A stretch of 64,000 nt of DNA from Ilyonectria destructans (taxonomy: Eukaryota > Ascomycota > Sordariomycetes > Hypocreales > Nectriaceae): NCBI GenBank assembly GCA_020740775.1, contig JAHEWK010000016.1, positions 1,178,001 to 1,242,000 on the forward strand. Reading direction: 5' to 3'. This document shows, piece by piece, positions 1-11,203 of the stretch. The notes under the pieces are model-generated. The model did no database searches. It saw nothing but the letters and a program-made list of their open reading frames with translations, and was not told the origin of the DNA. The translations under genes were made by a program, and so were the position numbers. The first letter of the stretch is position 1. The number at the start of each line of letters is the position of its first letter.

Positions 1-90
1 GGCAATCTGTGCTGAGACGTCGGACCTTGTGAGAAGAGAGATTGGTTGGGATTGGTGATTCCAGTTTGGACCTACTTGATTTATGCCAAC

Positions 91-216
91 TAACCAACCA
101 ACCAACCATAGGTACCTTACCTACCAGGTAAGGGCCTTCATACCTACTCAACCATGTGTCACGTGTGATTACGCGATTTTGCGAAAGCATCTCAAAGAAA
201 CAAAGAAACAAAGAAA
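91..216. repeat. Simple repeats: AACC run and a 3x 8-bp CAAAGAAA array
   Basis: A short AACC run lies near 91-108. Three perfect tandem copies of CAAAGAAA occupy 193-216. They lie just upstream of the decayed helicase coding region and could be remains of its promoter or 5' leader. No function is claimed. Confidence 0.75.
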
Positions 217-591
217 CAGAAAAACCCGCAGGTGTCTCCGTCACCACCGCCACTACCATTATCACCACCAACACCACCACCACGGTTACCACGACGGCGT
301 GCATTGAGCATGCAGGCACTCGTACGCAACAAGACGACGGCCGAACAGGCTATGGCCCTTGAGGATGGAAACGCCCATCCCTTTCGGGCTGAACTGCACA
401 CAGGCAAGTATTTTGAGATTCTGAAAGCGCGTCGCCAGCTTCCCGTTTCTGGGATGCGTCAGTCCTTTCTGAACGTCTATCACCAAAATCAAGTGGCTAT
501 TTCCTCATTTTTCCTCCCCAATCTTTTTGGCGCAAGCGCGCTGACACTCGACAGGTAATTGTGTTGTCTAGCGACACCGGGTCGGGAAAGA

Positions 592-672
592 TGTCAGATG
601 GAGATATGGACTACAATAACGCTACCGGCAAGAGGAGTGATCATTCCCTTTTGCCGTAGCGGGATTGCGACA
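592..672 (+). mobile_element. 81-bp palindromic mini-element, copy 1
   Basis: The element runs from TGTCAGATGG to TTGCGACA and is 81 bp long. It is flanked by a perfect 5-bp direct repeat AAAGA (587-591 and 673-677). Removing the element plus one repeat restores codons for the helicase P-loop GKTTQIP, so it is a true insertion. Its inner 40-odd bases form a near-perfect hairpin centred on TGATCA, with arms beginning CGCTAC. The ends are short imperfect inverted repeats (TGTC...GACA). I do not recognise a named family. Confidence 0.92.
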
Positions 673-741
673 AAAGACTACCCAAATCCCATAGTTACGC
701 TAGCGGAAAGGTCATCGCATGTACTCAGCCACGAAGACTAG

Positions 742-930
<189 letters not shown>

Positions 931-1190
931 TAAATTTAACCCGAGAAGTGCTGATTATCATAATAGAGTTGCGTTATCATCGACGAGGCCCATGAACGAC
1001 ATATGGCTACGGACAACCTTATGGCTCTGCGTCGGATTTCGGTAACGAGAGCTACGACATCAACATTCGCAAGGCTCTAGCACGGAGCTTCTTCTATCAC
1101 TCGGCGCTCCATTGCGAGAAGAGAGGCGATGATATCTACACGACTGTGCACGGCAACCATCCGGCTGGTATCCACCCCGACAGCTCTCTT

Positions 1191-1271
1191 TGTCAGACGG
1201 AGATATAGACTACAATAACGCTACCGACAAGAGGAGTGATCATTCCCTTTTGCCGTAACGGGATTGCGACA
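1191..1271 (+). mobile_element. 81-bp palindromic mini-element, copy 2
   Basis: Same length, orientation and ends as the copy at 592, differing at only a few positions. It is flanked by CTCTT at 1186-1190 and 1272-1276. Excision with one repeat rejoins helicase codons reading DSSLVGINHEWV, an expected OB-fold sequence. The host sequence therefore existed before the insertion. Confidence 0.92.
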
Positions 1272-1746
1272 CTCTTGTTGGAATCAACCATGAGTGGGTC
1301 ATCTACGACACGTTCATCTACACAGGCAGGCAGTACATGCAGATAGTGACTGCGATCAACCCTGAATGGATTGTTGTGAGTATTCATTACTTTGCCTTCA
1401 ATCGCGGCGATTAACACTGTTTAGGACCTTGATCACTTCCAGGACAACAAACTGTCGCGGAAGCGCAATGGAGAACTCAGAGAGCCCAATGTCAAAGCCT
1501 CGCTCGACAAGGCTTGAGCTACGAGACAACAGGCTACCCCTAGGTTATCCTAAGGCCGATGGTCCTTTTGAGGTTATTCTTGTTAGAGGAATTACAGGCG
1601 TGGACCTCCTTTTCTTTGTTTCTTCTTGCGCGAATTCGTACGGTATGGGCCATATCGATTTCAATGCTTGGCATTGATGACACTCTCGGGGGACGTCGTG
1701 GTTGAAGAAGAAAATTCCGAAGGTGCAGATGGTTGAGATTCATAGC

Positions 1747-1827
1747 TGTCAGATGGAGATATGGACTGCAATAACGCTACCGACAAGAGGAGTGATCATT
1801 CCCTTTTGCCGTAACGGCATTACGACA
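1747..1827 (+). mobile_element. 81-bp palindromic mini-element, copy 3
   Basis: 81 bp from TGTCAGATGG to TTACGACA, flanked by ATAGC at 1742-1746 and 1828-1832. All three intact copies share one orientation and sit within 1.3 kb. The third lies just beyond the recognisable helicase C-terminus, in sequence I cannot identify. Confidence 0.92.
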
Positions 1828-1832
1828 ATAGC

Positions 1833-2599
1833 TATGCTCCAACTCATGGACAGGAACCGCCATTGAACTTTTTTTTCTTTCCTTCTCTTTCTAACATTTG
1901 CGAAGGATAAGTAATGTCAGAATCAAGTTTTCACACATTCTTCTAGTGTTTTTGAGTTGCGTCGAAAGAGGTCCTTGTCATGCCACGCTTCTTTCTCCCA
2001 ATGTGAAACATGCAAACTGTGTCAGACAGCCTGATAAGGGACCGTTGAAGTCGGCTGTTAAAAGTGACGATCTTTCGATATCTGGGCTGATACTAGGAAG
2101 CTGGTCTGATCTAGGTCTGACTTCGGGATCCGAAGGGGCCGGGGGGCCCACAGCGGCGGCGGAAGGCCGACCTCATCATCGTCTATAAGACCGATCCTAG
2201 CCCTTCAATAGATAGAGAAATCAAGCACTTCCATCGTCACCAAACCTGCCCTACCCAATCCATCCTTTGTCTGATAAACTGCAGCTTTTAATCCGCATCA
2301 TCAATCCCATTACCGTTGCCCCCATGACCTTACCCAGACAGATCACAATCAGATGATTTTATATCATTCTAGTGATGTTAGCAAGGCACTATAGACACCA
2401 CAGAGGGAGTTGGCTGGGGCTGGGTAGTATTGATGGGAGCAACAGCTGCGGCAGTCATAGCGATGATAAGTGTGCATGTGTTAGTGCTAGTAAGTGAAGC
2501 CCGATGTAATCTTCACAGCTAATAGTTGGGAGATGTGAGTAAATATAGAAAAGAGATCACAGAGACACCGATGAGGGAGTGGGGAGGAGCGAGCCGGAT
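1833..2599. other. Intergenic, no supportable gene
   Basis: The stretch has a T-run near 1868-1876 and only short open frames with no family signature. A small G/C-rich patch lies near 2135-2165. I see no gene, tRNA or repeat array here. Confidence 0.6.
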
Positions 2600-2629
2600 T
2601 CACGGGCAGGCCTGACGAGAGCGCGAACT

Positions 2630-3965
2630 ATAATGGACGGCGTCGACGTCCTCCGGGCTGAGGTCGACGAGGATGGCGCGCAGGTCCTCGCGTGTAATGG
2701 GACGGAACTGGGCGATAGTGATACCGAGCGGATCGAAGATGCGTAGCTGCATTCGCTCCCCCAGCGCGAGGCCGATCACCCATTTCACCACGCGGGCAGG
2801 TCTACCAAGACCCCGACGAAAGGAAACAGAGCCAGTCAAGCCACTCAAGGGCCTTCCCACGCATCACCAGAGCCCCTTGTTTCTTCCTTTTTTACAAACG
2901 GAGACACCAACAATCCCTCTCCATCCCCAGCACCTTCGACACTCCCAAGGAGTAAAGGCGGGAGTAAGAACGAGGCTTCGAGTTTGCCGACTCCAGTGTC
3001 TGGCAAGAAGATCGGTGGGTTCACTAATGCATAATGATACTCAGATGCCTGCAGTCAATTGACAATAGACAAAGACACATGTGTCACGGATACCAAAGGG
3101 CCAAGACGTCGGAGTCGGCGACATGCGGCAGCAAAATCCGCCCAGAAAATCACGAGTCTGTTTCAAGACCTCGAGACAGTGGAGGCACCTCCCAAAACTA
3201 ACCGACTCAGAGACGACGCCGAGGACGAATATTTCGCAGTTGATTCTTCAAAAGACGCCGGAGATTGCTTCCAAAATGACACCGAGGATCGAGTGCTGGG
3301 CTCAGCAGACCTCAAGAGCCTCAACTTCCGTCAAGGCGGAAGATGACTCCAAGTCTGACGATGATTCATTGATCGACGGCTTCCAGGACCTTGTTGATGA
3401 TGGCGTCCCAACGTTCGTGGATGACTCTCAGAGCGAGGATGAAGGCGAAGCTGGGGAGCAAGATTACCCGAGAAAACGAGCTCGTGTCGTGACGGACGAA
3501 AGCGCAGAACAATGGATCGACTACAACCAGACAAACCATGTGCCAGAAAGCGACGATGAAATGCAGCGTTTCCGAGATCACCTCAAACTTTTGATCCAAA
3601 GCTTATGCAACTGGGCAGGATCTGACACTGATGGGCCCAGCAAAGACTGGATGAAGATGCATCGATCGGAAAGGGCCATGACTCGTGGTTTCAGGAGCGC
3701 TTTGATCAGCACCAACCGCGAAGATTAGGCTGACAATATTTTGAACCATATGCCAAAGAAGTCACAGAAAGTCTTAGGGAGGAGGGACTTAAAGCCTATC
3801 TATCTCTTGGACCTTCCACAGGTTCCAAATGGCCTTCTACATCGCCTGACCTACCTGACGTCCCAGTCCGAGTGGGAAGCGAAATTATCACACCTGGAAG
3901 GTGCAGTGGGACACAGAAAGTTTGCACCCGAATGGTTGTACCGAGAGAGCTTGACACCCTAAGCT
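2630..3965 (+). pseudogene. Frameshifted gene for an acidic, basic-cluster protein
   Basis: Plus-strand frames give coding-like low-complexity protein in pieces. A Ser/Pro-rich stretch around 2800-3030 ends in stops (near 3030). From 3059 comes a piece with GPRRRSRRHAAAKSAQK and DDAEDEYFAVDSS that ends at 3346. The reading continues in another frame through an Asp/Glu-rich segment with a possible nuclear signal (PRKRARV) and ESDDEMQRF, and ends at 3728. A third frame seems to resume near 3750-3960. At least two frameshifts and an internal stop separate the parts, so the gene looks broken. I cannot name the family. Similar composition occurs in fungal chromatin and DNA-repair proteins, which is only a guess. 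Confidence 0.5.
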
Positions 3966-4070
3966 AAGTATAATAGGCTGGTGCCTCCTGGTGCTTTATG
4001 ATAAGGTATTATTTTTGCTAATGAAAATAAAATAAAAGTAATTCCTTCACCATAACCCTTACTAACTCTG

Positions 4071-4122
4071 TGTCGCAATGCCGCTACGGCTAAAGGGAAT
4101 GATCACTCCTCTTGCCGGCAGC
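4071..4122 (-). mobile_element. Truncated 81-bp mini-element, copy 4
   Basis: The sequence from TGTCGCAATG through the hairpin core (GGGAATGATCACTCC) matches the reverse complement of the intact copies. It stops matching after GCCGGCAGC, so about 29 bp of the far end are missing. No duplication can be seen because one end is lost. Confidence 0.85.
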
Positions 4123-4379
4123 TTTTCGTACAGCTCGGCAGGATAGGCCATGTTCGACATATAAGGGATTTTATAGACGAAGAAGTTGAGCTGATCGCCC
4201 CGAATAATACGTGGCTCTACTCGAGGCAACCGCTCCTTCTAGTAGCGGTTCGTTGGGCCTTGCTCTCGGGTCGGGTGTTCGAGTTCTTCGAGGTCGGGAA
4301 GTCCATTGTTCGGCACTTTTGAGGCGAGACATAGTCGAATGCATGTCACTACCACTAGAACATATCCTTCATATAGTAA

Positions 4380-4870
4380 TTAATATAATATAATAGGAAG
4401 GCCCTTAGCTGTTACAGTATCGATATTACTGCCGTAGAGTATCTATTCCCAGTTTGTATAGATAATAACTTTTTTAAGGGCAGCTATATTTCCCGGGATT
4501 ACTAAGTTATAGTGGAGGATAATATTTAATCTGATAATCTTCTCTTTAGGGTGCTTTCTGAACTGTAAAAGGGAATAATTACTCCACTTACTGGTAGTAT
4601 TAGTATATTTCTAACTGTCTTATTAAGAACCTTATTATTACTGGTAATAAGCTCTGCTAAATTATTTGTCTCCAAGGTATCTCCCTTGTCGCAGAGGAAT
4701 CTGGGTGTGATCGGTCTTCTCAAGGCCAGAAGTTTCAGGCGCCGCCAAGACACTGGCGGTTTATTTGTTCGGTCTCGATGTCTTAGGTATTAGGTCTTAA
4801 TATCCTAGTTCCTCATAAGACATAAGGGCTTTACTTATTCTCGGTTCCAGAGGACACTTTGCAATATAAA
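4380..4870. other. AT-rich, RIP-like relic patch
   Basis: A local jump to AT-rich, TA-dense sequence with no long reading frame, sharply different from its GC-balanced neighbours. It contains the mutated fifth copy of the 81-bp element. A small RIP-mutated repeat fragment is the likeliest explanation. Confidence 0.6.
4556..4619 (-). mobile_element. RIP-mutated 81-bp mini-element, copy 5
   Basis: The core GTAAAAGGGAATAATTACTC matches the reverse complement of the hairpin core, with transitions of the type RIP makes, followed by TTACTGGTAGTATTAG. The outer part is shortened. It shows that the family was present, and exposed to mutation, in this AT-rich patch. Confidence 0.7.
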
Positions 4871-5019
4871 CCCACACTAGGTGAATGTTCGCGTACAAAT
4901 AGCAACGAGTGTGACCGTACAAAACATGGCAATATATTTCTTAAAACGATGCTCATGTCAGGTTATCTGCTCAGACTAATACGACGAAATGCCCAAACGC
5001 CATCATTGACTATCAGTTC

Positions 5020-6357
5020 TCATTTCCATGCATACCACTTTTTCTTATCCCCCTCTTGTTTCTTCTTCCTCTCCGTTTCCTGCTCCGCCATCCACGCTTG
5101 CATCTCCATGCACTTCCTCTCCATTTGGTCGTCCGTCAGGAAACCCCGTCCCCCGTCTGGCGCCGTGTCCTTGTCGCCCGATCCGCTGTACGGGCCCTCG
5201 GTAACGCCAAGAACAGTGCTGAGTCCTTCGGCCTTGTCCATTAGCCACGGTCCGTAACGGAGACCGTCGCGCCAGTGCGGGGGCAGGGCCTTGAAGCCGA
5301 GCAAGGACCCGAGCAGGGCGCCGGCAAAGCAGGCGTTGGTGTCGGCGTCGCCGCCCTCCATTATAAGATCGGTGATGAGAGGCTCGAAACTGGCGAGTTG
5401 CGACCGAAGGCTGTGTGCCGATTCCAGCTGGCGCATAGCGAGGCGCAGAAGCAGAATACCCGAGCCGAAAGTCTTGTAGACGTATCCGATTTTGTAAGTC
5501 TCGTCCAGCTTGAGATCCGCTAACGTCTTGGCTGTCGCGTGGGTCTTGAACTCTTCCAGATCCAACCGGGGCTCGTCCTTTCGCTCAGGGTTTTCCAGTT
5601 CCTTGTCTTGGCGGGCCGTGTACCAGGCGACAGCGCTCTCCATCATCTCGTCGACATGGCTCTCGGTGCGAACCTCGCCGCGCACGAGGCCACGGACGAG
5701 GGCTGTGCCAATCACGCATGAGATGATGCATCTCGGGTCGACGTGGGTGACGACTGAATACTTGGCTGCGAGTTCAAAAGTCTCCTCCACCGACTTATTT
5801 AGACACATGAGTCCAATAGGATGTGTCCGCATAAGACTCCCGTTTGGCGCGGCAATATAGTTGGCCTTGGTCCAGTGCTCCCGAGCCTGGGCCTCGGGGT
5901 TGTCTAGAAAGGCTTTGCTCCGCACGATGGCACCAACTGTTCGTCCTAGGCCAAGCGGCAAAGTGTCGAGAGCGCGAAGGCCCATCCGCACCCAGATTGA
6001 CAAGCGGGAGGCAAAGTCATTGGTGTCCATCTGCTTGCCGTCGCTGTGGAGAAATGAGAGCAAGATCAACAGGGCATGGTCTGTGTCGTCGGTCCACTCG
6101 CCTGGACGATGGAAGTCTCGATGGCGATCGCGCCGAAATGGCGTTGCCTTTTCCGAGGGCAGCAGAGTGAAGGATCGGGTCGGATATGCCTTGGCGGAGA
6201 GGTCGGCATTGAGAAACTCGGTGTATAGGCCGATGGCATCTCCAAGGGCGGACCCGAACAAGCATCCGACGACGCGATCATGCAGAGACGCCTGCGCCAG
6301 GGCCATTACGGCGTCTTGGGATAGCGGTAGGGCGGTCATGGTGTGCGAGTATCCCAA
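5020..6357 (-). CDS. ADP-ribosylglycohydrolase (ARH/DraG family)
   Basis: A 445-residue single-exon protein of the family that removes ADP-ribose from proteins or small molecules using two magnesium ions. Visible motifs, in order: GSALGDAIG (about residues 35-43), the metal-binding EWTDDTD (87-93), APNGSLMRTHPIG (about 170), HVDPRC and, near residue 333, GGDADTNACFAGALLG, whose DADTN supplies the remaining metal ligands. All key acidic residues are present, so it should be active. The C-terminus is a Lys/Glu-rich tail (about residues 410-445) with no domain I recognise. ATG 6357 opens the frame. An in-frame ATG seven codons in is equally possible. Fungal members are poorly characterised, so the substrate cannot be told from sequence. 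Its flanks, pseudogenes on one side and an SDR on the other, give no operon-like clue. Confidence 0.93.
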   Translation of the reverse strand: MGYSHTMTALPLSQDAVMALAQASLHDRVVGCLFGSALGDAIGLYTEFLNADLSAKAYPTRSFTLLPSEKATPFRRDRHRDFHRPGEWTDDTDHALLILLSFLHSDGKQMDTNDFASRLSIWVRMGLRALDTLPLGLGRTVGAIVRSKAFLDNPEAQAREHWTKANYIAAPNGSLMRTHPIGLMCLNKSVEETFELAAKYSVVTHVDPRCIISCVIGTALVRGLVRGEVRTESHVDEMMESAVAWYTARQDKELENPERKDEPRLDLEEFKTHATAKTLADLKLDETYKIGYVYKTFGSGILLLRLAMRQLESAHSLRSQLASFEPLITDLIMEGGDADTNACFAGALLGSLLGFKALPPHWRDGLRYGPWLMDKAEGLSTVLGVTEGPYSGSGDKDTAPDGGRGFLTDDQMERKCMEMQAWMAEQETERKKKQEGDKKKWYAWK

Positions 6358-6885
6358 CGGGTGTGTTTGTATCTTGGTAGTAAAATATGCCGAGAATAAT
6401 ATGCTGAGAATAAAATGGTAATGTTCTCGCAGACCAAGCTTACATCTTTAAGCGTTTCGGAATCGAGGAGTCTCAAGGCACCCGTCATTCCAGCTCCCTC
6501 CCAATTGAGGCTGATGTCGCGCTAAGATGACGCCGTGGTGGCAGTGGAGCGCCACGAACCATCGGAGGTAGGCTGAATCTGGAATCTCGCTGCCTGGGGA
6601 ATGGTCTCGGTCGAGCTGAAAGATGACATGCCGGCGAACGAATATAGCAGTAGTTCACTGGTTCAATTATCGTGTTTTAATCAAATAGCGACATTGACGG
6701 GTACCTGGAAATAATGAGTGCTTTCGTACTCCGTAGTGCTGCTATATTTAGGCTAGGCTAGGCTTCCCCTCACTCCACAATTTCTCAATCTCAGCACTAT
6801 TTGGACGGCTCAATTGCTTCATGGACCATTCTATGTTTATCATTGTCGTCATTAATCTAATATTTTTACCAAGTCTATCGTTCTT
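6358..6885. other. Intergenic between ARH and SDR genes
   Basis: About 530 bp holding the 5' flank of the ARH gene and the 3' flank of the SDR gene. I see only short frames and the small repeat GGCTAGGCTAGGC near 6751-6763. No further gene is supported. Confidence 0.6.
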
Positions 6886-7880
6886 TTAGGCAGATGCACA
6901 GTGTCCTCCATCCACCCTCAGGTCAGAGCCGTGAACAAACGAAGCTCCCTCAGACAAGAGGAAGACGGCGGGGGCCTTGAAATCCTCGGGCGCGCCAAGA
7001 CGACCCAACAGGGCGCCGGCCATCCACGTCTTCTCAACCTCGGGGTTCTCGATGAGGAGCTGGTCGGTCATGGCGGTTCGGATGTACTAGGTCACTGTCA
7101 GTTTGTTTCTTTTGCGATTTGCTGGCAGAGAGGCTTCTTACACCGGGAGACAGCGTGTTGACGCGGATGCCAAATTTGCCCCATTCTTGTGCAACCGAGC
7201 GACACATCTGCTGGACAGCCGCTTTGCTAGTGTTGTACGCAGTGCAGGAGAGGCCCTAGTAAAAGACGGTCAGTGTTTTGGTGCGTTGGCGCAGGTTGCG
7301 ATTGGCTTACTCGGTTGGCAATGTTGCCAGACATGCTGGAGATCATGACAATGCTACCGGATGTCTTGTTATCCCGCAGCACCCTCGCGGTGTACTTGCA
7401 GGTGTTGAAGACACCGGTGACATTGACTTTGAGGATCCGGTCGAAGTCGGCCGCGGGGTAGTCAAAGGCAGAGAGCTGCTGCTGGATGCCGGCGCAGGCG
7501 ATGCAGCCCCAGAACGGAGCACCGTTCTTGTCCGCCTCGGCCGCAACCGAATTCATGACCGCCTCCACAGACTCCTCGTTGGTGACATCGCACTTCTGAT
7601 ACGATGCAGACGAGCCGTTGGCCGTGGCAATCTTGTTCAGCAGGGCCCACTCCTCCGCAGAGGGCTCCTCGAGAATGTCGAGACAGGCAACGCTGCCGCC
7701 GGCCTCCACGACGGCAATAGCGAGGGTAATGCCAAGGCCACGAGCACCGCCCGTGATGGCGATGGTCTTGCCCTCGAGGGAAAAGAGCTTGGTGGTCGAG
7801 ACCTTTGAGGCCGGGGTAGCCGCCGTCTCAGGCACGACACGGGCCGGGAGCTCAACGTCACTGACAATAGCGGGAGCCAT
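6886..7880 (-). CDS. Short-chain dehydrogenase/reductase, polyol/ketose type
   Basis: A predicted 294-residue NAD(P)-dependent oxidoreductase with three exons: 7880-7311, 7255-7142 and 7086-6886. Introns of 55 nt each have GTAAG donors and CTAG acceptors, and removing them gives a continuous SDR. The cofactor loop TGGARGLG lies at residues 43-50, the active-site YNTSK at 197-201, with candidate serines in ISSMSG just before. The usual NNAG is replaced by ACAG. The C-terminus ends [12 protein letters not shown]. The N-terminal extension of about 30 residues and the overall layout resemble fungal sorbose-reductase, mannitol 2-dehydrogenase and arabinitol dehydrogenase-like enzymes, so a sugar alcohol/ketose pair is the likely substrate, by family inference. 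It is divergent from the transketolase gene at 8847 across 966 bp. An upstream in-frame ATG at 7916 is a less likely start. Confidence 0.9.
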
Positions 7881-8016
7881 AGTAAAGACTGGTAGAAAAC
7901 AAATGCTGGGTATCAAAGGAAGAATAAGGTCGGATCCGGGAAGGTACGGGCTACGGAGGTTATAAGAGAGAGTCTAGCTTCGAGGGTTGCCCAGAGGATA
8001 TAGACGATCTGGGACC

Positions 8017-8044
8017 GACAATCCGGGATAGACAATCCGGGATA
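8017..8044. promoter_or_regulatory. 14-bp perfect tandem repeat in the divergent SDR/transketolase promoter
   Basis: GACAATCCGGGATA occurs twice head to tail (8017-8030 and 8031-8044), followed by a related GACTCGGG. The units carry CCGGG, a core seen in some Zn2Cys6 activator sites. It lies 137 bp upstream of the SDR start and about 800 bp upstream of the transketolase start. A regulatory role is inference. Confidence 0.45.
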
Positions 8045-8846
8045 CCGACTCGGGCCTAGGAGCTCCACGATATCGCCCTCACGGCCCCATCCAGTGAGAT
8101 TTGCAGATGCGCATGGTCACGATGCGATATTCCGTGGCAGGTGTATGCGGCGAGGAGCTCGGGAGAGAGTTTTGGTGAGATCCGTCTTCTCCGGGGGCAT
8201 TGTAGCCGCCAGGGGCGCAAGGGGGTCGGATTGAGAAGTCTATTCACTTGCCGAGTCGCCTCAACGGCAGTTGCATGCGTCCGATGCGATCGGCCTAGTA
8301 AGACGGCGATCCTGGGGTTCCACGTCCTCAGTTGCGGTGATTGCAGCCGGAGGCGTGCGAAGGGTCGAGACGACGGCGTTGCTTGTTCCACGCCCCAGCG
8401 GCAAGCGCAAGCGCCCGCGAGAATCCATATTTGAGGCCGCACGTGTGCAGTTCCGAGCGGAGGCGACCGAGTGCCTCTCATTTCCGCATTCGGCGAGGCC
8501 CTAAAACACGCCTCGTGATGTGACAGATCCGCCCGCGATGGAGAAGTTGAGCCAAAACTTCGGGAAATCTGACGGCTAAAACCCCGCGACTTCAACGACC
8601 CCCTCAACCCCACGGCGCTCCCGGTTTCCCCTTTCGGAATCGGGAAAGCCGTGACGGCCGTCCCACGACGACACTACGGCTGGCGCACATCACACGCGCA
8701 GTCCAATCTTTTGCCGCTGGCTTAGCGAGCGTCCATGGCGGTGATATATTTCAAGCGGGCGGCCGTGGATCGCCCGGCCATGTTTGCTTCTGGTTCTGCT
8801 CTTCATCTCTCGCATTGGTTTCTGCTGAAGACACTTCAACTCCACG

Positions 8847-11203
8847 ATGGCGCCCATTGCAATCACCCCCGAGGCCACCGAGACACCCGTCGCCGTCTCC
8901 GCCGAGATCAAGCGCATCCAGACTGAGGATGCTGAGACCGTTGACCTGGTCCTGCGCCAGTTCCGCTGCTTGATTGCGGACTTGTGCCAGCAGTTCAATG
9001 GCGGCCACCCCGGGTACGCCTCTCTCACCAATCTTGACAATCATGGTGAGAATCGCCAATTGACTGACTGAAACCACAGCGGTGCCATGGGCATGGCCGC
9101 AATTGGCCTTGCGCTCTGGAAGTACGTGATGAAGTACTCTCCCAGCAACCCCGACTACTTCAACCGAGACCGCTTCGTCCTCTCCAACGGCCACACCTGT
9201 CTCTTCCAGTACACGTTCCTGCACTTGACGGGCTACAAGCAGATGACCTTCGACCAGCTCAAGTCTTACCACTCTGCCCGCTACGACTCCTTCGCCCCCG
9301 GCCACCCCGAGATTGAGCATGAGGGCATCGAGGTCACCACCGGTCCCCTGGGCCAGGGCATTGCTAACGCCGTCGGTCTCGCCATGGCCACCAAGCACCT
9401 GGCCGCCACGTACAACAAGCCCAACTACGAGCTCGTCAACAACACCACCTGGTGCATGATTGGCGACGCCTGCCTTCAGGAGGGTGTCTCCATGGAGGCT
9501 ATCCAGCTGGCCGGCCACTGGAAGCTCAACAACCTCGTCGTCATGTACGACAACAACCAGGTCACCTGCGACGGCAGTGTCGACCTCTGCAACACCGAGG
9601 ACGTCAACGCCAAGATGCGCGCTTGTGGTTGGGACGTTATCGAGGTCGAGGACGGCTGCTACGACGTCGAGGGTCTCGTCAAGGCTCTCCTCCAGGCCAA
9701 GGCCAGCACCGAGAAGCCCACCTTCATCAACGTCCACACCGTCATCGGTGTCGGCAGCAACGTCGCCGGCGATGCCAAGGCTCACGGTGCGGCTTTCGGC
9801 GCCGAGGGTGTCAAGGTCGTCAAGGAGTTCTTCGGCCGCAACACCGAGGAAAAGTTCGTCGTCACCGACGAGGTCTACAACTACTTCCGCCCCCTGACCA
9901 CTCGTGGCCAGCGCATCGAGGAGGACTGGGGCAACCTGGTCAGCTCATATGCCAAGGAGTACCCCGAGCTCCACGAGGAGTTCCAGAAGCGCATCGAGGG
10001 CCGCTTCACCGATGACTGGCGAAGCATCATTCCCGCCAAGGAGACCTTCCCCACTGCTCCCACCGCTTCCCGAAAGTCTGCCGGCATCATCTGCAACCCT
10101 CTAGCCGCCAAGTTGAAGAACTTCATGGTCGGAACCGCCGATCTGTCTCCCTCCGTCAACATGATCTGGAAGGACAAGGTCGATTTCCAGAACGTAAGTC
10201 TTCCATACTGAACCTATACGACGTCGTTTCTAACACAAAGCAGCCCGAGCTGAAGACCACCTGCGGTATCAACGGCGACTACAGCGGCCGATACATCCAC
10301 TGGGGTATCCGTGAGCACGCCATGGCCTCCATCTCCAACGGTCTCGCCGCCTACAGCAAGGGCACCATCCTCCCCATCACCTCCAGCTTCTTCATGTTCT
10401 ACATTGTAAGACAGAGCCTGACCTTTGTCGCGAGTCCAACAGCTAACAACCAACTCTAGTACGCCGCCCCTGGTGTCCGCATGGGCGCCCTTCAGGGTCT
10501 CCAGGCCATCCACATCGCCACCCACGACTCCATCGGCACTGGCGAGGACGGCCCTACCCACCAGCCCATCGCTCTCCCCGCCCTCTACCGCGCCATGCCC
10601 AACATTCTCTACATCCGCCCCGCCGACACCGAGGAGACGGCCGGTGCCTTCATCACCGCCCTCGAGGCCAAGAACACCCCCACCATCATCTCCCTCTCAC
10701 GCCAAAACCTCGAGCAATATCCCCAGTACTCGAGCCGAGACGGCGCCCAGAAGGGTGCCTACGTCTTCATCGAGGAGGAGAACGCCGACGTGACCCTCAT
10801 TGGCGTCGGTGCCGAGATGGTCTTCGCCGTCAAGACCCGCGAGGTTCTCAAGGAGAAGTACGGTATCAAGGCCCGTGTCGTATCCTTCCCTTGCCAGCGT
10901 ATCTTCAACGCTCAGTCCATCGAGTACAAGCGCGAGGTGCTGCAGTACCGCAGCAGCGCCCCCCGCGTCGTCATCGAGGCCTACGCTGTCAACGGCTGGG
11001 AGCGATATGCCGACGCCGGCTTCTCCATGGCCAGCTTCGGCAAGTCCCTGCCCGGCAAGGACGCCTACAAGTTCTTCGGCTTCGACGAGAGCGTCATCGC
11101 CCCAGAGGTTGCCAAGCTAGTGGAGGAGGTTAAGAAGGAGGGCATCGAGTCCCTCCGTGGCGAGTTCAGGGATCTCAACCCTGCCGCCAAGCACGAGCAC
11201 TAA
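8847..11203 (+). CDS. Transketolase-family enzyme, dihydroxyacetone-synthase-like
   Basis: A predicted 728-residue thiamine-diphosphate enzyme with four exons: 8847-9013, 9080-10193, 10244-10405 and 10460-11203. The start region reads NGGHPGGAMGMAAIG (about residues 51-65) and DRFVLSNGHTCLFQY. GDACLQEG through YDNNQ (about 183-215) is the TPP/Mg site, in the GDA form typical of dihydroxyacetone synthases and not the GDG of ordinary transketolases. The pyrimidine-binding and transketolase C domains follow. This block order and wording match formaldehyde transketolases (DAS) of methylotrophic yeasts better than Tkl1. The C-terminus ends KHEH, so the usual peroxisomal tripeptide is absent and a cytosolic enzyme is likely. 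It transfers a two-carbon unit from xylulose 5-phosphate or similar. The acceptor here is unknown. It is divergent from the polyol-type SDR, which could supply ketose; this is inference. Confidence 0.93.

Noticed and set aside
591..672. 81-bp element as an introner-type intron
   Set aside because: Its borders lack GT...AG in a usable place, and with its duplication it adds 86 nt, so it does not behave as an intron.
592..672. 81-bp element as a solo LTR of the gypsy element at 46.8-55.5 kb
   Set aside because: TG...CA ends and a 5-bp duplication fit, but the sequence and length (81 versus 433 bp) do not match that element's LTR.
8751..9785. 344-codon minus-strand open frame
   Set aside because: It lies antisense to the transketolase exons and is a by-product of GC-rich third positions. 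The product is Val/Gly/Asp-rich without any domain.
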